A DNA stretch of 64,000 nucleotides from the NCBI GenBank assembly GCA_964588325.1, contig CAZPOR010000001.1, positions 62,001 to 126,000 of the forward strand. The letters run 5' to 3'. Below, piece by piece: positions 25,430-32,935 of this stretch. Within the stretch, counting starts at the first letter, position 1, and each line of letters opens with the position of its first letter. Source of the stretch: Thiovibrio sp964588325. Its GTDB lineage: Bacteria > Desulfobacterota > Desulfobulbia > Desulfobulbales > Desulfurivibrionaceae. Position numbers and translations under genes: made by a program. The notes below the pieces were generated by a model. It was not told the origin of the DNA. It saw only the letters and a program-made list of their open reading frames with translations, and made no database searches.

Positions 25430-25456
25430 CTGAAAAAGCCGTCCTGGCTTTTTCAG
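25430..25456. terminator. Stem-loop after purC
   Basis: CTGAAAAAGCC (25430-25440) and GGCTTTTTCAG (25446-25456) make a perfect 11-base stem with a 5-base loop, 8 bases after the purC stop. It contains T and A runs inside the stem, so it may work as a terminator in both directions. A very similar short palindrome is dispersed in genomes of Geobacter and relatives, from memory. Confidence 0.55.
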
Positions 25457-25486
25457 TCACGATCGGCCAGAAGTGAATTCTCGCCG

Positions 25487-25530
25487 ATCTCGCAATTTCA
25501 ACGAGTTAGATCTCGTTGAAATTGCGAGAT
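25487..25530. repeat. 19-base perfect inverted repeat
   Basis: ATCTCGCAATTTCAACGAG (25487-25505), a 6-base loop TTAGAT, and the exact complement (25512-25530). No T tract follows on either strand. It is long and exact enough to be a remnant mobile palindrome, a protein site or a strong RNA hairpin, in the spacer between purC and a lipoprotein gene. Confidence 0.7.
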
Positions 25531-25691
25531 TCATCCCTGGATCGCACGCAGGGCGTCGAAAAATCCAGGCATACCGTTTTTTTTGCCGGCGCTCGCAGCA
25601 GGAAATTGTGCTATCATCGGACAGACGCGGTATGGGGTACCACTCTTGCGAGTGGCTGCAGTCAGGAAACCATTTTTCCGGGAGGTGCGTG

Positions 25692-26405
25692 ATGCCGAGA
25701 CCGCTTGTGCGTGGTCCGTGCGAAACAGTCGCAGCCATGCTGCTGGGGTGCGCCCTGCTGTTGCTTTCTGGCTGCGGAATTTCCGGAACCGGCGCCAATG
25801 AAGGGTTCGGGGGATTTTTTACCCCCACGGATGTCGGCGTTATCCGGCACCATGTGCGCCAGTATCAAACTTCCCTGCGGGAATTCACCGCCCGGCTCTA
25901 TGCCAAAAACCCCAAATATGAGAAAGATCCGGAGCGGCAGCGGCGGAAGATCGAGGCTGTTTTCGCTCCTCTGCCCACGGTGGAGCAGGTCTATGCGTAC
26001 AAGCAATCCCACGAAATCCTCGCCGCCGCATTCCATCCCGAAACCGTCGAACCGGATCGGGTCTATCTGCTGAGTCTCGGGTTGTGGAAAAGCATCGTGG
26101 AGGCGTATAATGTTGGGGAGGAGGGGTTTTTTGTGACCGGCCTGCAGATTTCGCTGGAGCGGTTGCAACGGCTCCATCATAATCTCAGTCAGGTGAACTG
26201 GCGGTTGAAAACATACAAGGACAAAAACGGCAAACTGCTTTTTCTCACCAACGAAGCGGGCGCGGACGGGTACCTCAACATGGGCTACGAGGTTATCATG
26301 ACCCGAATCCTCACCCGCCTTGAGGATGATATCGCCCTGCGGGGAGGATTGCCCGAGCGATACATGTTCAGCATGTCCACCATCTTTGTCGGCATACTTC
26401 TCTAA
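25692..26405 (+). CDS. Hypothetical lipoprotein
   Basis: The 237-residue protein has a type II signal peptide: hydrophobic MLLGCALLLL followed by the lipobox LLSGC with C28 as the lipidated residue. The mature part is helical and charged, with no motif I recognise; a repeated Tyr/Arg/Lys pattern around residues 55-95 could form a coiled coil. The start at 25692 follows GGGAGG (25679-25684); the open frame extends upstream through the palindromes but lacks a signal. Gly after the lipid cysteine does not indicate inner-membrane retention, so outer-membrane location is possible. Function unknown. Confidence 0.75.
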   Translation: MPRPLVRGPCETVAAMLLGCALLLLSGCGISGTGANEGFGGFFTPTDVGVIRHHVRQYQTSLREFTARLYAKNPKYEKDPERQRRKIEAVFAPLPTVEQVYAYKQSHEILAAAFHPETVEPDRVYLLSLGLWKSIVEAYNVGEEGFFVTGLQISLERLQRLHHNLSQVNWRLKTYKDKNGKLLFLTNEAGADGYLNMGYEVIMTRILTRLEDDIALRGGLPERYMFSMSTIFVGILL

Positions 26406-26460
26406 GCGTTCCGGGCGATCTCAGGGCGCGCTTTTGTCTGGGGTACTGCCCGGCAAAGGG

Positions 26461-27402
26461 CTACAACCCCGTTTCCTTCAAATTGTTTACCAGCGCCTGC
26501 TGTTTCTCCGACAGTTCCTTCGGTACCGCCACCACGATTTTCACCAGCAGATCTCCCCGTTCGCCGCCTCGTCCCTCCGGCAAGCCCTGTTTGCGAAGGC
26601 GCAGTTTTGCCTGGGGCTGGCAGCCGGGCGGAACCTTGACCTTGAGCTGCTTGCCGTCCAGGGTGGGAACCTCCACCTCGGCGCCGAACACGGCGGAGCT
26701 GTAAGGGATTTGCAGATCCATGGAGAGGTGCGCCCCTTCCCGGCTGAAGACCGGGTGGGGTTCGACCGTGATCAGCAGGTACAGATCGCCCGGCGGGCCT
26801 CCCATGGGAGAGGGAGACCCCTTGCCAGAAATCCGCAGCTTCTTGCCGGTCTCGATTCCAGGGGGGATCTTTACGGAAACCCTCTCCGCCGCACCGCCGC
26901 GGCCAAGGGAGATGGTTTTTTCGGCGCCGGTCAGCACCTCATTAAGGGTGATGGGCAGTTCCAGGGAAAGGTCGTTGCCCTTCACCTGCTGTTGCTGGCG
27001 GAAATCTTGAAAACCCTGGCTGGCGCGGCCGCCTGCCCCTGGCTGGCGGAACATCTCCTCGAAGATGCCGCCCCCACCGCCGGAACTCCGGAAGGTGGCG
27101 CGGCCCCCGCCGAAGTTGATGCCGAATTCCCGCAGAATATCGCCCAGATCGGCGTTGCGGAAGATATCCTCCTGGGAATAGCGCTGTTGGAACCCGGCGG
27201 AACCGAAGGAGTCGTATTGCTGCCGTTTCTCCGCGTCGGAGAGAACGGCGTACGCCTCGCTGATCTTTTTAAACTGCTCCTCCGCCTCCTTGTTCCCCTT
27301 GTTGCGGTCCGGATGGTGCTTGAGGGCAAGTTTGCGGTAGGCTTTCTTGATTTCCTCCGGGGAAGCGTTTTTTTCCACACCGAGTAATTTATAGTAATCC
27401 AT
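26461..27402 (-). CDS. cbpA: DnaJ-family co-chaperone, CbpA-like (no zinc finger)
   Basis: A class II Hsp40: N-terminal J domain with HPD at 30-32, a Gly/Phe-rich linker (about 75-125) and two beta-rich client-binding domains, without the four CxxCxGxG repeats of DnaJ. It would stimulate DnaK ATPase and deliver misfolded clients. 313 residues, as for CbpA/DnaJ2. The last gene of a minus-strand series after ssb (46 bases away). It ends 55 bases from the convergent lipoprotein gene. Confidence 0.92.
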   Translation of the reverse strand: MDYYKLLGVEKNASPEEIKKAYRKLALKHHPDRNKGNKEAEEQFKKISEAYAVLSDAEKRQQYDSFGSAGFQQRYSQEDIFRNADLGDILREFGINFGGGRATFRSSGGGGGIFEEMFRQPGAGGRASQGFQDFRQQQQVKGNDLSLELPITLNEVLTGAEKTISLGRGGAAERVSVKIPPGIETGKKLRISGKGSPSPMGGPPGDLYLLITVEPHPVFSREGAHLSMDLQIPYSSAVFGAEVEVPTLDGKQLKVKVPPGCQPQAKLRLRKQGLPEGRGGERGDLLVKIVVAVPKELSEKQQALVNNLKETGL

Positions 27403-27448
27403 ACCTGGCCTGCCTGTGTGTCCTGTCTTCTGTGATCAAAAAAAGGTG

Positions 27449-27859
27449 TTAGAACGGAACGTCATCGCCCATGACCGGCTCCGGAAACGGCTGGTCGTCG
27501 TACTGCCGGGACTGCCCGGAATCACCGCCGCTGCCGCGGGGGGAGAGCATCTTCATCTCCCGAGCCACGATCTCGGTGGTGTATTTTGTATTGCCGTCCT
27601 TGTCGTCCCATTTGCGGGTCTGCAGCCGCCCCTCGATGAAGACCTTGGAGCCCTTTGACAGGTACTCGCCGCAAATCTCGCCCAAACGGCCAAAGGCCAC
27701 GATCCTGTGCCATTCGGTCAACTCTTCCTTGGAGCCGTCCTGTTTTTTCCAGGTTTCCGTGGTGGCGACATTGAAGCTGGCGATGGCTGCCCCTGCCTGC
27801 GAGTAGCGCACTTCCGGGTCTTTGCCGAGGTTGCCGATGAGGATGACTTTGTTGACCAT
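27449..27859 (-). CDS. ssb: Single-stranded DNA-binding protein
   Basis: The 136-residue protein has an OB fold (residues 1-105) starting MVNKVILIGNLGKDPEVRY, a short flexible region, and the acidic tail DDVPF that recruits replication and repair partners; the final residues are the canonical form. AAGGAG lies just before the ATG on the minus strand. It is followed 46 bases later by cbpA and preceded at 223 bases by the radical SAM gene on the same strand. Confidence 0.95.
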   Translation of the reverse strand: MVNKVILIGNLGKDPEVRYSQAGAAIASFNVATTETWKKQDGSKEELTEWHRIVAFGRLGEICGEYLSKGSKVFIEGRLQTRKWDDKDGNTKYTTEIVAREMKMLSPRGSGGDSGQSRQYDDQPFPEPVMGDDVPF

Positions 27860-28082
27860 TTCTTCTCCTTAATGTTCTCGATCAGATTTGCAAAAAAAAT
27901 GAGGCGCTGTTGTGATGGCCGCCCATCATACCGGCTATTTCCCGCGTCCGCACCAACCTTTTCCGGATCCGCGCTGGCTGGTGTCTTCCGGGACTGGCCG
28001 CCGGGAAACGATATATCATAGTAAGGATGGGCCGGGTAAAAATCAACACCCAAAAGGGATGTATCCGGAAGGGAAAGTGTGC

Positions 28083-29222
28083 TCAGGTGTGGCCGCATTG
28101 TGTTCGGGCGGCCAGGTCGAGCATGGCGGGCAAGCCGCCTTTTTCTTCCGGGGAGAAGCCGAAGACCTCCTGCCAGATTTCGTCGCTTTCCATGCAGAGG
28201 TAGAGGCAGGTGGCCGGGTCCAGGTGGCGGGAAAGATGGTGCGTCATGTGGCGGTACATCTCCGTGCGCAGCGGACGGAAGTACCTGAATTTATTGTCTA
28301 ATCCAATAATAAATTCTTCATGGAAAAAACGTGATCTGGGGAAGCGCCTGGTGGCGATGCTTTTCAGGGCGGGGAGAAAACGCAGCGCTCCCATGCTGAT
28401 CCAGACGATGCTTGTTGCCGGCACAGCGGCAAAGAGCCGGTCGATCGTTTCTTTGTAGCCCTCTTTCCAGCCGGGATGATAGATGAGCGGATCAAAATGA
28501 AAGGCCAGCTTGTAGCCCCAGTCCGCGCACTGGGCCGCCGCGGCCAAGCGCTGTTCCAGACTGGCGGTGCGCAGCTCCTCCTTGGCCATGATTTCCGTGC
28601 TGTTGAGGGACCAGGCCATGATGGTGCGGCCGCCATGCTTGCAGTGCTCAAGGTTGTCCAGGGCAACGGCTTTTGATTTCAGCTCGAGCACCGCGTTGGG
28701 CTGATCCTTGAAGCAATCGATGAGAATCCGGCTCAAGCCCGTGATCCGGTCCAGGGCCATGGAGTCGGTGAATTCGCCGGTGCCGATGCGGCGGAAGGTC
28801 TGCGGCGTTTCGGCAAGAGCGGCGGTGAGTTCGGCCAGCAGATCATCGGTGTTCACAAAGAAAGAAAGCCAGGGGTTGTTCAAATAGGCCTGCAGGATGC
28901 AATACACGCAATCCATGGGGCAGTTCATCCCGACGTTGAGCACCTGGTAGTCGCAGCAACGGTATTCCCTGGTCGCGGGGCAGGGCTTGAGAAAGCGGCC
29001 GCGGTTTTTGCAGAGGACAAGATGCTTCTTGCCGCTGGTGAGATTCTGGGGAGTGATGCCGGCAGCGAAAAAATCCAGGCCGGAACGGGGTGGAATAATC
29101 CTCACCTCCCGGCCCGGAAGATTGGCCAGGATAGTTGCGGTGAGGGGCAGATCCCGGCAGTCGTTTTCCACATAGACATGCTGGATGATGCTGGCTGGAT
29201 CAAGGGAGGCGGTATGCGGCAT
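28083..29222 (-). CDS. Spore-photoproduct-lyase-like radical SAM protein
   Basis: The 379-residue protein carries a radical SAM cluster site, C101-P-M-D-C105-V-Y-C108, the CxxxCxxC spacing of SplB. The later WSLNSTEI and GYKLAFHFDPLIYHPGWKEGY segments resemble the SPL barrel. However, the cysteine that donates hydrogen in Bacillus SPL (51 residues after the first cluster Cys, from memory) is not present; the equivalent stretch reads TGEFTDSMALD. The host shows no sign of sporulation in this window. It therefore probably belongs to the SPL-family group with unknown substrates. Extra cysteines cluster before the motif (C71, C81, C89, C90). Start at ATG 29222 with AGGAAA upstream; it is divergent from hybO. 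Confidence 0.8.
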   Translation of the reverse strand: MPHTASLDPASIIQHVYVENDCRDLPLTATILANLPGREVRIIPPRSGLDFFAAGITPQNLTSGKKHLVLCKNRGRFLKPCPATREYRCCDYQVLNVGMNCPMDCVYCILQAYLNNPWLSFFVNTDDLLAELTAALAETPQTFRRIGTGEFTDSMALDRITGLSRILIDCFKDQPNAVLELKSKAVALDNLEHCKHGGRTIMAWSLNSTEIMAKEELRTASLEQRLAAAAQCADWGYKLAFHFDPLIYHPGWKEGYKETIDRLFAAVPATSIVWISMGALRFLPALKSIATRRFPRSRFFHEEFIIGLDNKFRYFRPLRTEMYRHMTHHLSRHLDPATCLYLCMESDEIWQEVFGFSPEEKGGLPAMLDLAARTQCGHT

Positions 29223-29297
29223 GATGGTTGATTTCCTGTTTGCGTATTGGTTGCGGCACCATACCGCAAAGAATCCGGGCGGCCAACGAGAAAATTC

Positions 29298-29327
29298 TTG
29301 ACCCTGGGGAGAAAATTGCACTACCAT
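29298..29327 (+). promoter_or_regulatory. Candidate promoter of the hyb operon
   Basis: TTGACC (29298-29303), 18 bases, TACCAT (29322-29327). It would give a leader of about 130 bases before hybO. A second TTGACT at 29360 has no well-spaced -10. No sigma-54 GG-N10-GC site was seen in this spacer. Confidence 0.5.
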
Positions 29328-29331
29328 TTTT

Positions 29332-29347
29332 TAGGTGTTTATACCTA
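29332..29347. promoter_or_regulatory. Operator-like inverted repeat in the hyb promoter
   Basis: TAGGT-GTTTAT-ACCTA is a perfect short palindrome immediately after the -10 of the candidate hyb promoter. Its minus strand contains AGGTATAAAC, which recurs at 44509-44518 over the -10 of the cytochrome c promoter. Confidence 0.4.
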
Positions 29348-29463
29348 GACTGATCATGCTTGACTTGTGACATGCCTTTATGATGAAATACTGGATAATC
29401 TTTTGAAATTCCGCTGTTATTGGAAATGGGGAGAATGCTCCATACACGCAAAAGAGGCGAACG

Positions 29464-30588
29464 ATGAAAGAGCAGGATTTTGCCAGGATCAGTGAACGTC
29501 TGAACGGGATATCGCGTCGTGATTTCATGAAGTTTTGCACGGTGATGGCCGCAGGCATGGGGCTTCCTCTTGAGGTCGCTCCACGGATCGCGGCCGCGGT
29601 TACGGCGCCGCAGCGTCCCCCGGTGATCTGGCTTTCCGGCTCTGCCTGCACCGGCTGCACCGAATCGTTGCTGCGTCCCTCCCATCCCTCCCTTGAACAT
29701 CTCATCCTCGATCTTATCTCCCTTGATTATAATGAAACCCTCAATGCCGGGGCCGGCCATCAGGCAGAGGCGGCCTTGCAGGCCTCGATCGCGAAAAATT
29801 CCGGCAAGTTCATCCTGGTGGTGGAAGGAGCTATTCCCGTGAAGGACAACGGGGTGTATTGCATGATCGGCGGCAAACCGTTCAGCGAAATCGTGCGCAC
29901 GACCGCGGCCAAGGCCGCCGCCGTGATCGCCATCGGTTCCTGCGCCTCCTGGGGCGGAGTTGCCGCGGCAGAGCCGAACCCCACCGGCGCCGTGGGCGCG
30001 CCTGAGTTTCTCAAGGGCAAGACCGTGGTGACAATTCCCGGCTGTCCTCCCAATGCCTACAATTTTCTGTCCACAGTGATCCACTTTCTGACCTTTAAAA
30101 AACTGCCCGCTCTGGATGAGAAAGGCAGGCCGAAATTCGCATACGGCCGCCTCATTCATGAGAACTGCGAGCGCAGGCCCCATTTTGACGCAGGCCGTTT
30201 TGCCCTTGCCTTCGGCGACGAGGGGCACCGGAAAGGCTATTGCCTGTTCAAGCTCGGCTGCAAGGGGCCGATGACCTTTGCCAACTGTCCGGCCGTCCTT
30301 TTCAATGATGCTGGTCCAGGATCCTGGCCGGTGGGTACCGGGCATCCGTGTTTTGGCTGCACCGAGGAAGGGGTGGGGTTTCATCTCCCGCTCCATGTCC
30401 AGGCCGATCTGAAGTACATCACCCCCGGGGCCGCGTATCCGCATATCGTTACCGAGCGGGGGAAAGGCGCCTCGGCGGGCGCGGCGGCACTGGCAGCCGG
30501 CGTGGCCGGCGTGGCGCTGGGAGCCGCGGCCGCGGTTGCCAAGAACCTTGGCAAGACACGGCAAGATTCTTCCTCAGAGGGAGAATAG
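29464..30588 (+). CDS. hybO: [NiFe] hydrogenase 2 small subunit
   Basis: Iron-sulfur subunit of a periplasmic uptake hydrogenase. The Tat signal SRRDFMKF (17-24) opens the protein. Cluster ligands follow in order: SGSACTGCTE (proximal), GSCASWGG, IPGCPPN, then the medial and distal sites in the segment HENCERRPHF through KGYCLFKLGC and FGCTEEGVGF. A C-terminal hydrophobic Ala/Gly segment (about 337-362) anchors it in the inner membrane. At 374 residues it fits the HybO group. It is the first gene of hybOABCD, 3 bases before hybA. It would carry electrons from the NiFe site in HybC to HybA. Confidence 0.96.
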   Translation: MKEQDFARISERLNGISRRDFMKFCTVMAAGMGLPLEVAPRIAAAVTAPQRPPVIWLSGSACTGCTESLLRPSHPSLEHLILDLISLDYNETLNAGAGHQAEAALQASIAKNSGKFILVVEGAIPVKDNGVYCMIGGKPFSEIVRTTAAKAAAVIAIGSCASWGGVAAAEPNPTGAVGAPEFLKGKTVVTIPGCPPNAYNFLSTVIHFLTFKKLPALDEKGRPKFAYGRLIHENCERRPHFDAGRFALAFGDEGHRKGYCLFKLGCKGPMTFANCPAVLFNDAGPGSWPVGTGHPCFGCTEEGVGFHLPLHVQADLKYITPGAAYPHIVTERGKGASAGAAALAAGVAGVALGAAAAVAKNLGKTRQDSSSEGE

Positions 30589-30591
30589 GGT

Positions 30592-31542
30592 ATGAAGATA
30601 CGACGCAGGGATTTTTTGAAAGGGGTGGCGGCCAGCACCCTGCTGCTTGCCGCGGAGCAAAACCCGGCCCAGGCCAAACGGGCCAGAAAGGATTTGCCCC
30701 CTAATGCCGTTGGCATCCTGTACGATTCCACCCTCTGTGTGGGGTGCAAGGTGTGTGAGCATGCCTGCAAGCAGGCCAACAACAAGGTGGCGGAACACAC
30801 CAGCCCGAGCGAGCCGATGTGGGACGACCCCCAGGATCTTTCCGACAAGACCCTGAACATTATAAAGCGCTACGGCGTTGAAGGACAGAAGGATTCGGTG
30901 GAGGGGTTTGCCTTCATCAAGCGGCACTGCATGCACTGCATCGATCCTGCCTGCGTTTCGGCCTGTCCGGCCTCGGCGCTGGTGAAAAATCCAGAAAACG
31001 GGGTGGTGACATACAATAAAAAGGCCTGTATCGGCTGCCGATACTGCCAGGTGGCCTGCCCCTATAATATTCCCAAGTTCGAATGGGAGTCACCCTTCCC
31101 GGAGATTGTCAAGTGCCAGTTGTGCTCCCATCTCTTGGCCAAAGGCGGGATTTCCGCCTGCTGCGCCGCCTGTCCCACCGGCGCGTCCCTGTTCGGGCCG
31201 GTGGAAAAGCTGCGGCTTGAGGCCAAGCGACGGCTGACCATGGAGCCTGGAAAGTACTACGATTTCCCGGTGGCCGACATTGAGTCCACCGAGGTGCAGC
31301 AGCACCGGGCGGGCGGCTATGTCAAACATGTCTACGGCGAGCGGGAGCTTGGCGGCTCCCAGGTTTTGTATCTGGCCGGGGTGCCCTTTGCCAACCTCGG
31401 CCTGCCCGATCTGCCCGAGGATTCCTATGTGGCCCTGGCCGACGGCATCCAGTACGCCATTTACAAAGGCATGGTCTATCCCATCGTGGTTCTGGGCGGA
31501 TTGATCTACATCATCCGGAACAGGGAAGAAAAAAAAGAGTAG
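30592..31542 (+). CDS. hybA: Hydrogenase 2 ferredoxin-type subunit
   Basis: Electron-transfer subunit of 316 residues. It has a Tat signal (RRRDFLKG, residues 4-11) and four Cys-rich [4Fe-4S] sites: CVGCKVCEHAC, CMHCIDPACVSAC, CIGCRYCQVAC and CQLC with CCAACPTGA. A single hydrophobic helix at the C-terminus (VYPIVVLGGLIYII) tethers it, as in HybA. It would link HybO to the membrane quinone-reactive subunit HybB. Coupled to hybO by a 3-base gap with the ribosome binding site inside hybO. Confidence 0.95.
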   Translation: MKIRRRDFLKGVAASTLLLAAEQNPAQAKRARKDLPPNAVGILYDSTLCVGCKVCEHACKQANNKVAEHTSPSEPMWDDPQDLSDKTLNIIKRYGVEGQKDSVEGFAFIKRHCMHCIDPACVSACPASALVKNPENGVVTYNKKACIGCRYCQVACPYNIPKFEWESPFPEIVKCQLCSHLLAKGGISACCAACPTGASLFGPVEKLRLEAKRRLTMEPGKYYDFPVADIESTEVQQHRAGGYVKHVYGERELGGSQVLYLAGVPFANLGLPDLPEDSYVALADGIQYAIYKGMVYPIVVLGGLIYIIRNREEKKE

Positions 31543-31581
31543 GGGCGCAAGTCTCGGCTTTTCACGGAAAGGAGTGTTCCC

Positions 31582-32718
31582 ATGCAGGAAAGAGAAGCAT
31601 TAGGAGGCAAGGTGCTCACCGTGCCATTCAAGGTGTGTGCCGCCATTGCGCTTATCGGTCTTTTTTTTATCGCCAAGCGTTTCATATTTGGAATCGGCTC
31701 GGTTTCCAACATGAACGACGGCTATCCCTGGGGAATTTGGATCGCCTACGACGTCGTGGTGGGTACGGCCTTGGCCTGCGCCGGATATTCCATCGCCCTG
31801 ATTATTTATGTCTTCAATAAAGGGGAGTATTCGCCCCTGCTGAAGCCCGCCCTGATGACCAGCATGTTCGGCTACACCCTGGCCGGAATCTCGGTTCTCT
31901 TCGACATCGGCCGGTACTGGCAAGCCTATAATATCTTCCTGCCCTGGCTCAGCAACCTGCATTCGGTGATGTTCGAGGTTGCGCTGTGTATCGGCACCTA
32001 TATCCTGGTGCTGTGGATGGAGTTTGCCCCGGTTCTGCTGGATAAATTCAAGGCGGACCAGTTGAAGGTCCGGCTCAACAGGATCATCTTTGTCTTCATC
32101 GCCTTGGGCATCCTTCTGCCCACCATGCACCAGTCTTCCCTCGGCACCATGATGCTCATGGCCGGGCACAAGCTTTCCCCCCTCTGGTGGAGCGGCTTTC
32201 TGCCCCTGCTTTTCCTTATCACCGCCGTGGTCATTGGCTATGCCGCGGTGATCTTCGAGTCGCTCGTCGCCGCCATTGCCTTCAAGCGGCCCATGGAAAT
32301 GCATCTGCTGAGCAAGATCTCGGCGCTCATGCCCTGGCTGCTCGGCCTCTACCTGGTGGTCCGCATCGAGGATGTGAACCTGCGCGGCTATCTTCCCCTG
32401 GCCTTTGAAGGAGGGCTCCTGGGGAATCTTTTTCTGCTCGAAAACCTCTTGTTTCTCGGCGCCTTGCTGATTTTGGCCTACCCCAACAACCGGCAGAGCC
32501 CGCAGTTGCTCTTCATTGCCTCCTGCGCCATGCTGCTGGGGGGGAGCATGTACCGGTTCAACACCTATATCGTCGGTTTCGATCCCGGCACCGGCTGGCG
32601 GTATTTCCCCTCGGTGCCGGAACTGTTCATCACCTTCGGGATCATTGCCGCGGAAGTGATGGCCTATCTGTGGTTTGTTAAAACCTTGCCGGTGTTGCCC
32701 AGGCTCACCAAGGCATGA
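31582..32718 (+). CDS. hybB: Hydrogenase 2 membrane subunit (NrfD/PsrC type)
   Basis: The 378-residue integral membrane protein has about ten hydrophobic segments and no heme-binding motif, consistent with HybB/NrfD-family quinone reductases. It contains the typical NDGYPWGIWIAYDVVVG opening and the GWRYFPSVPEL loop near the end. It would pass electrons from HybA to menaquinone and may couple this to proton movement. AAAGGAGTG precedes the ATG. A long structured repeat (copy B) separates it from hybC, within what should be a single operon. Confidence 0.95.
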   Translation: MQEREALGGKVLTVPFKVCAAIALIGLFFIAKRFIFGIGSVSNMNDGYPWGIWIAYDVVVGTALACAGYSIALIIYVFNKGEYSPLLKPALMTSMFGYTLAGISVLFDIGRYWQAYNIFLPWLSNLHSVMFEVALCIGTYILVLWMEFAPVLLDKFKADQLKVRLNRIIFVFIALGILLPTMHQSSLGTMMLMAGHKLSPLWWSGFLPLLFLITAVVIGYAAVIFESLVAAIAFKRPMEMHLLSKISALMPWLLGLYLVVRIEDVNLRGYLPLAFEGGLLGNLFLLENLLFLGALLILAYPNNRQSPQLLFIASCAMLLGGSMYRFNTYIVGFDPGTGWRYFPSVPELFITFGIIAAEVMAYLWFVKTLPVLPRLTKA

Positions 32719-32771
32719 ATTTAAAGGTAACTATCTAGCTCAGGGCTGGAAAGGTTCATAAAACACAAAAC

Positions 32772-32917
32772 GTAACTGTTCTGGAGCGCCGTTTCACTGC
32801 TGCCGCAGATGCGCGAAAGAGGTCTGCGAAGTGTGCTATTGCACACGAGCAGGCCGATGACAGCTAAGCGAGCGCAGCGAGACTGCGAAGCAAGATGCGG
32901 TGCTGCTGGGCAGTTAC
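32772..32917 (+). repeat. Dispersed palindromic element, copy B, inside the hyb operon
   Basis: Same orientation as copy A. The shared block around 32845-32892 is identical to copy A for over 40 bases. The short outer arms GTAACTG (32772-32778) and CAGTTAC (32911-32917) differ from those of A and C but remain complementary. An inner hairpin GTGTGC-TATT-GCACAC (32831-32846) lies between GTCTGC and GCAGGC. The element ends just before the hybC ribosome binding site (GAAGGAGAT). Confidence 0.85.
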
Positions 32918-32935
32918 ACCTGAAGGAGATTGTTC

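Noticed and set aside
29223..29463. Sigma-54 promoter for the hyb operon
   Set aside because: No GG-N10-GC core with the expected flanks was found in the spacer.
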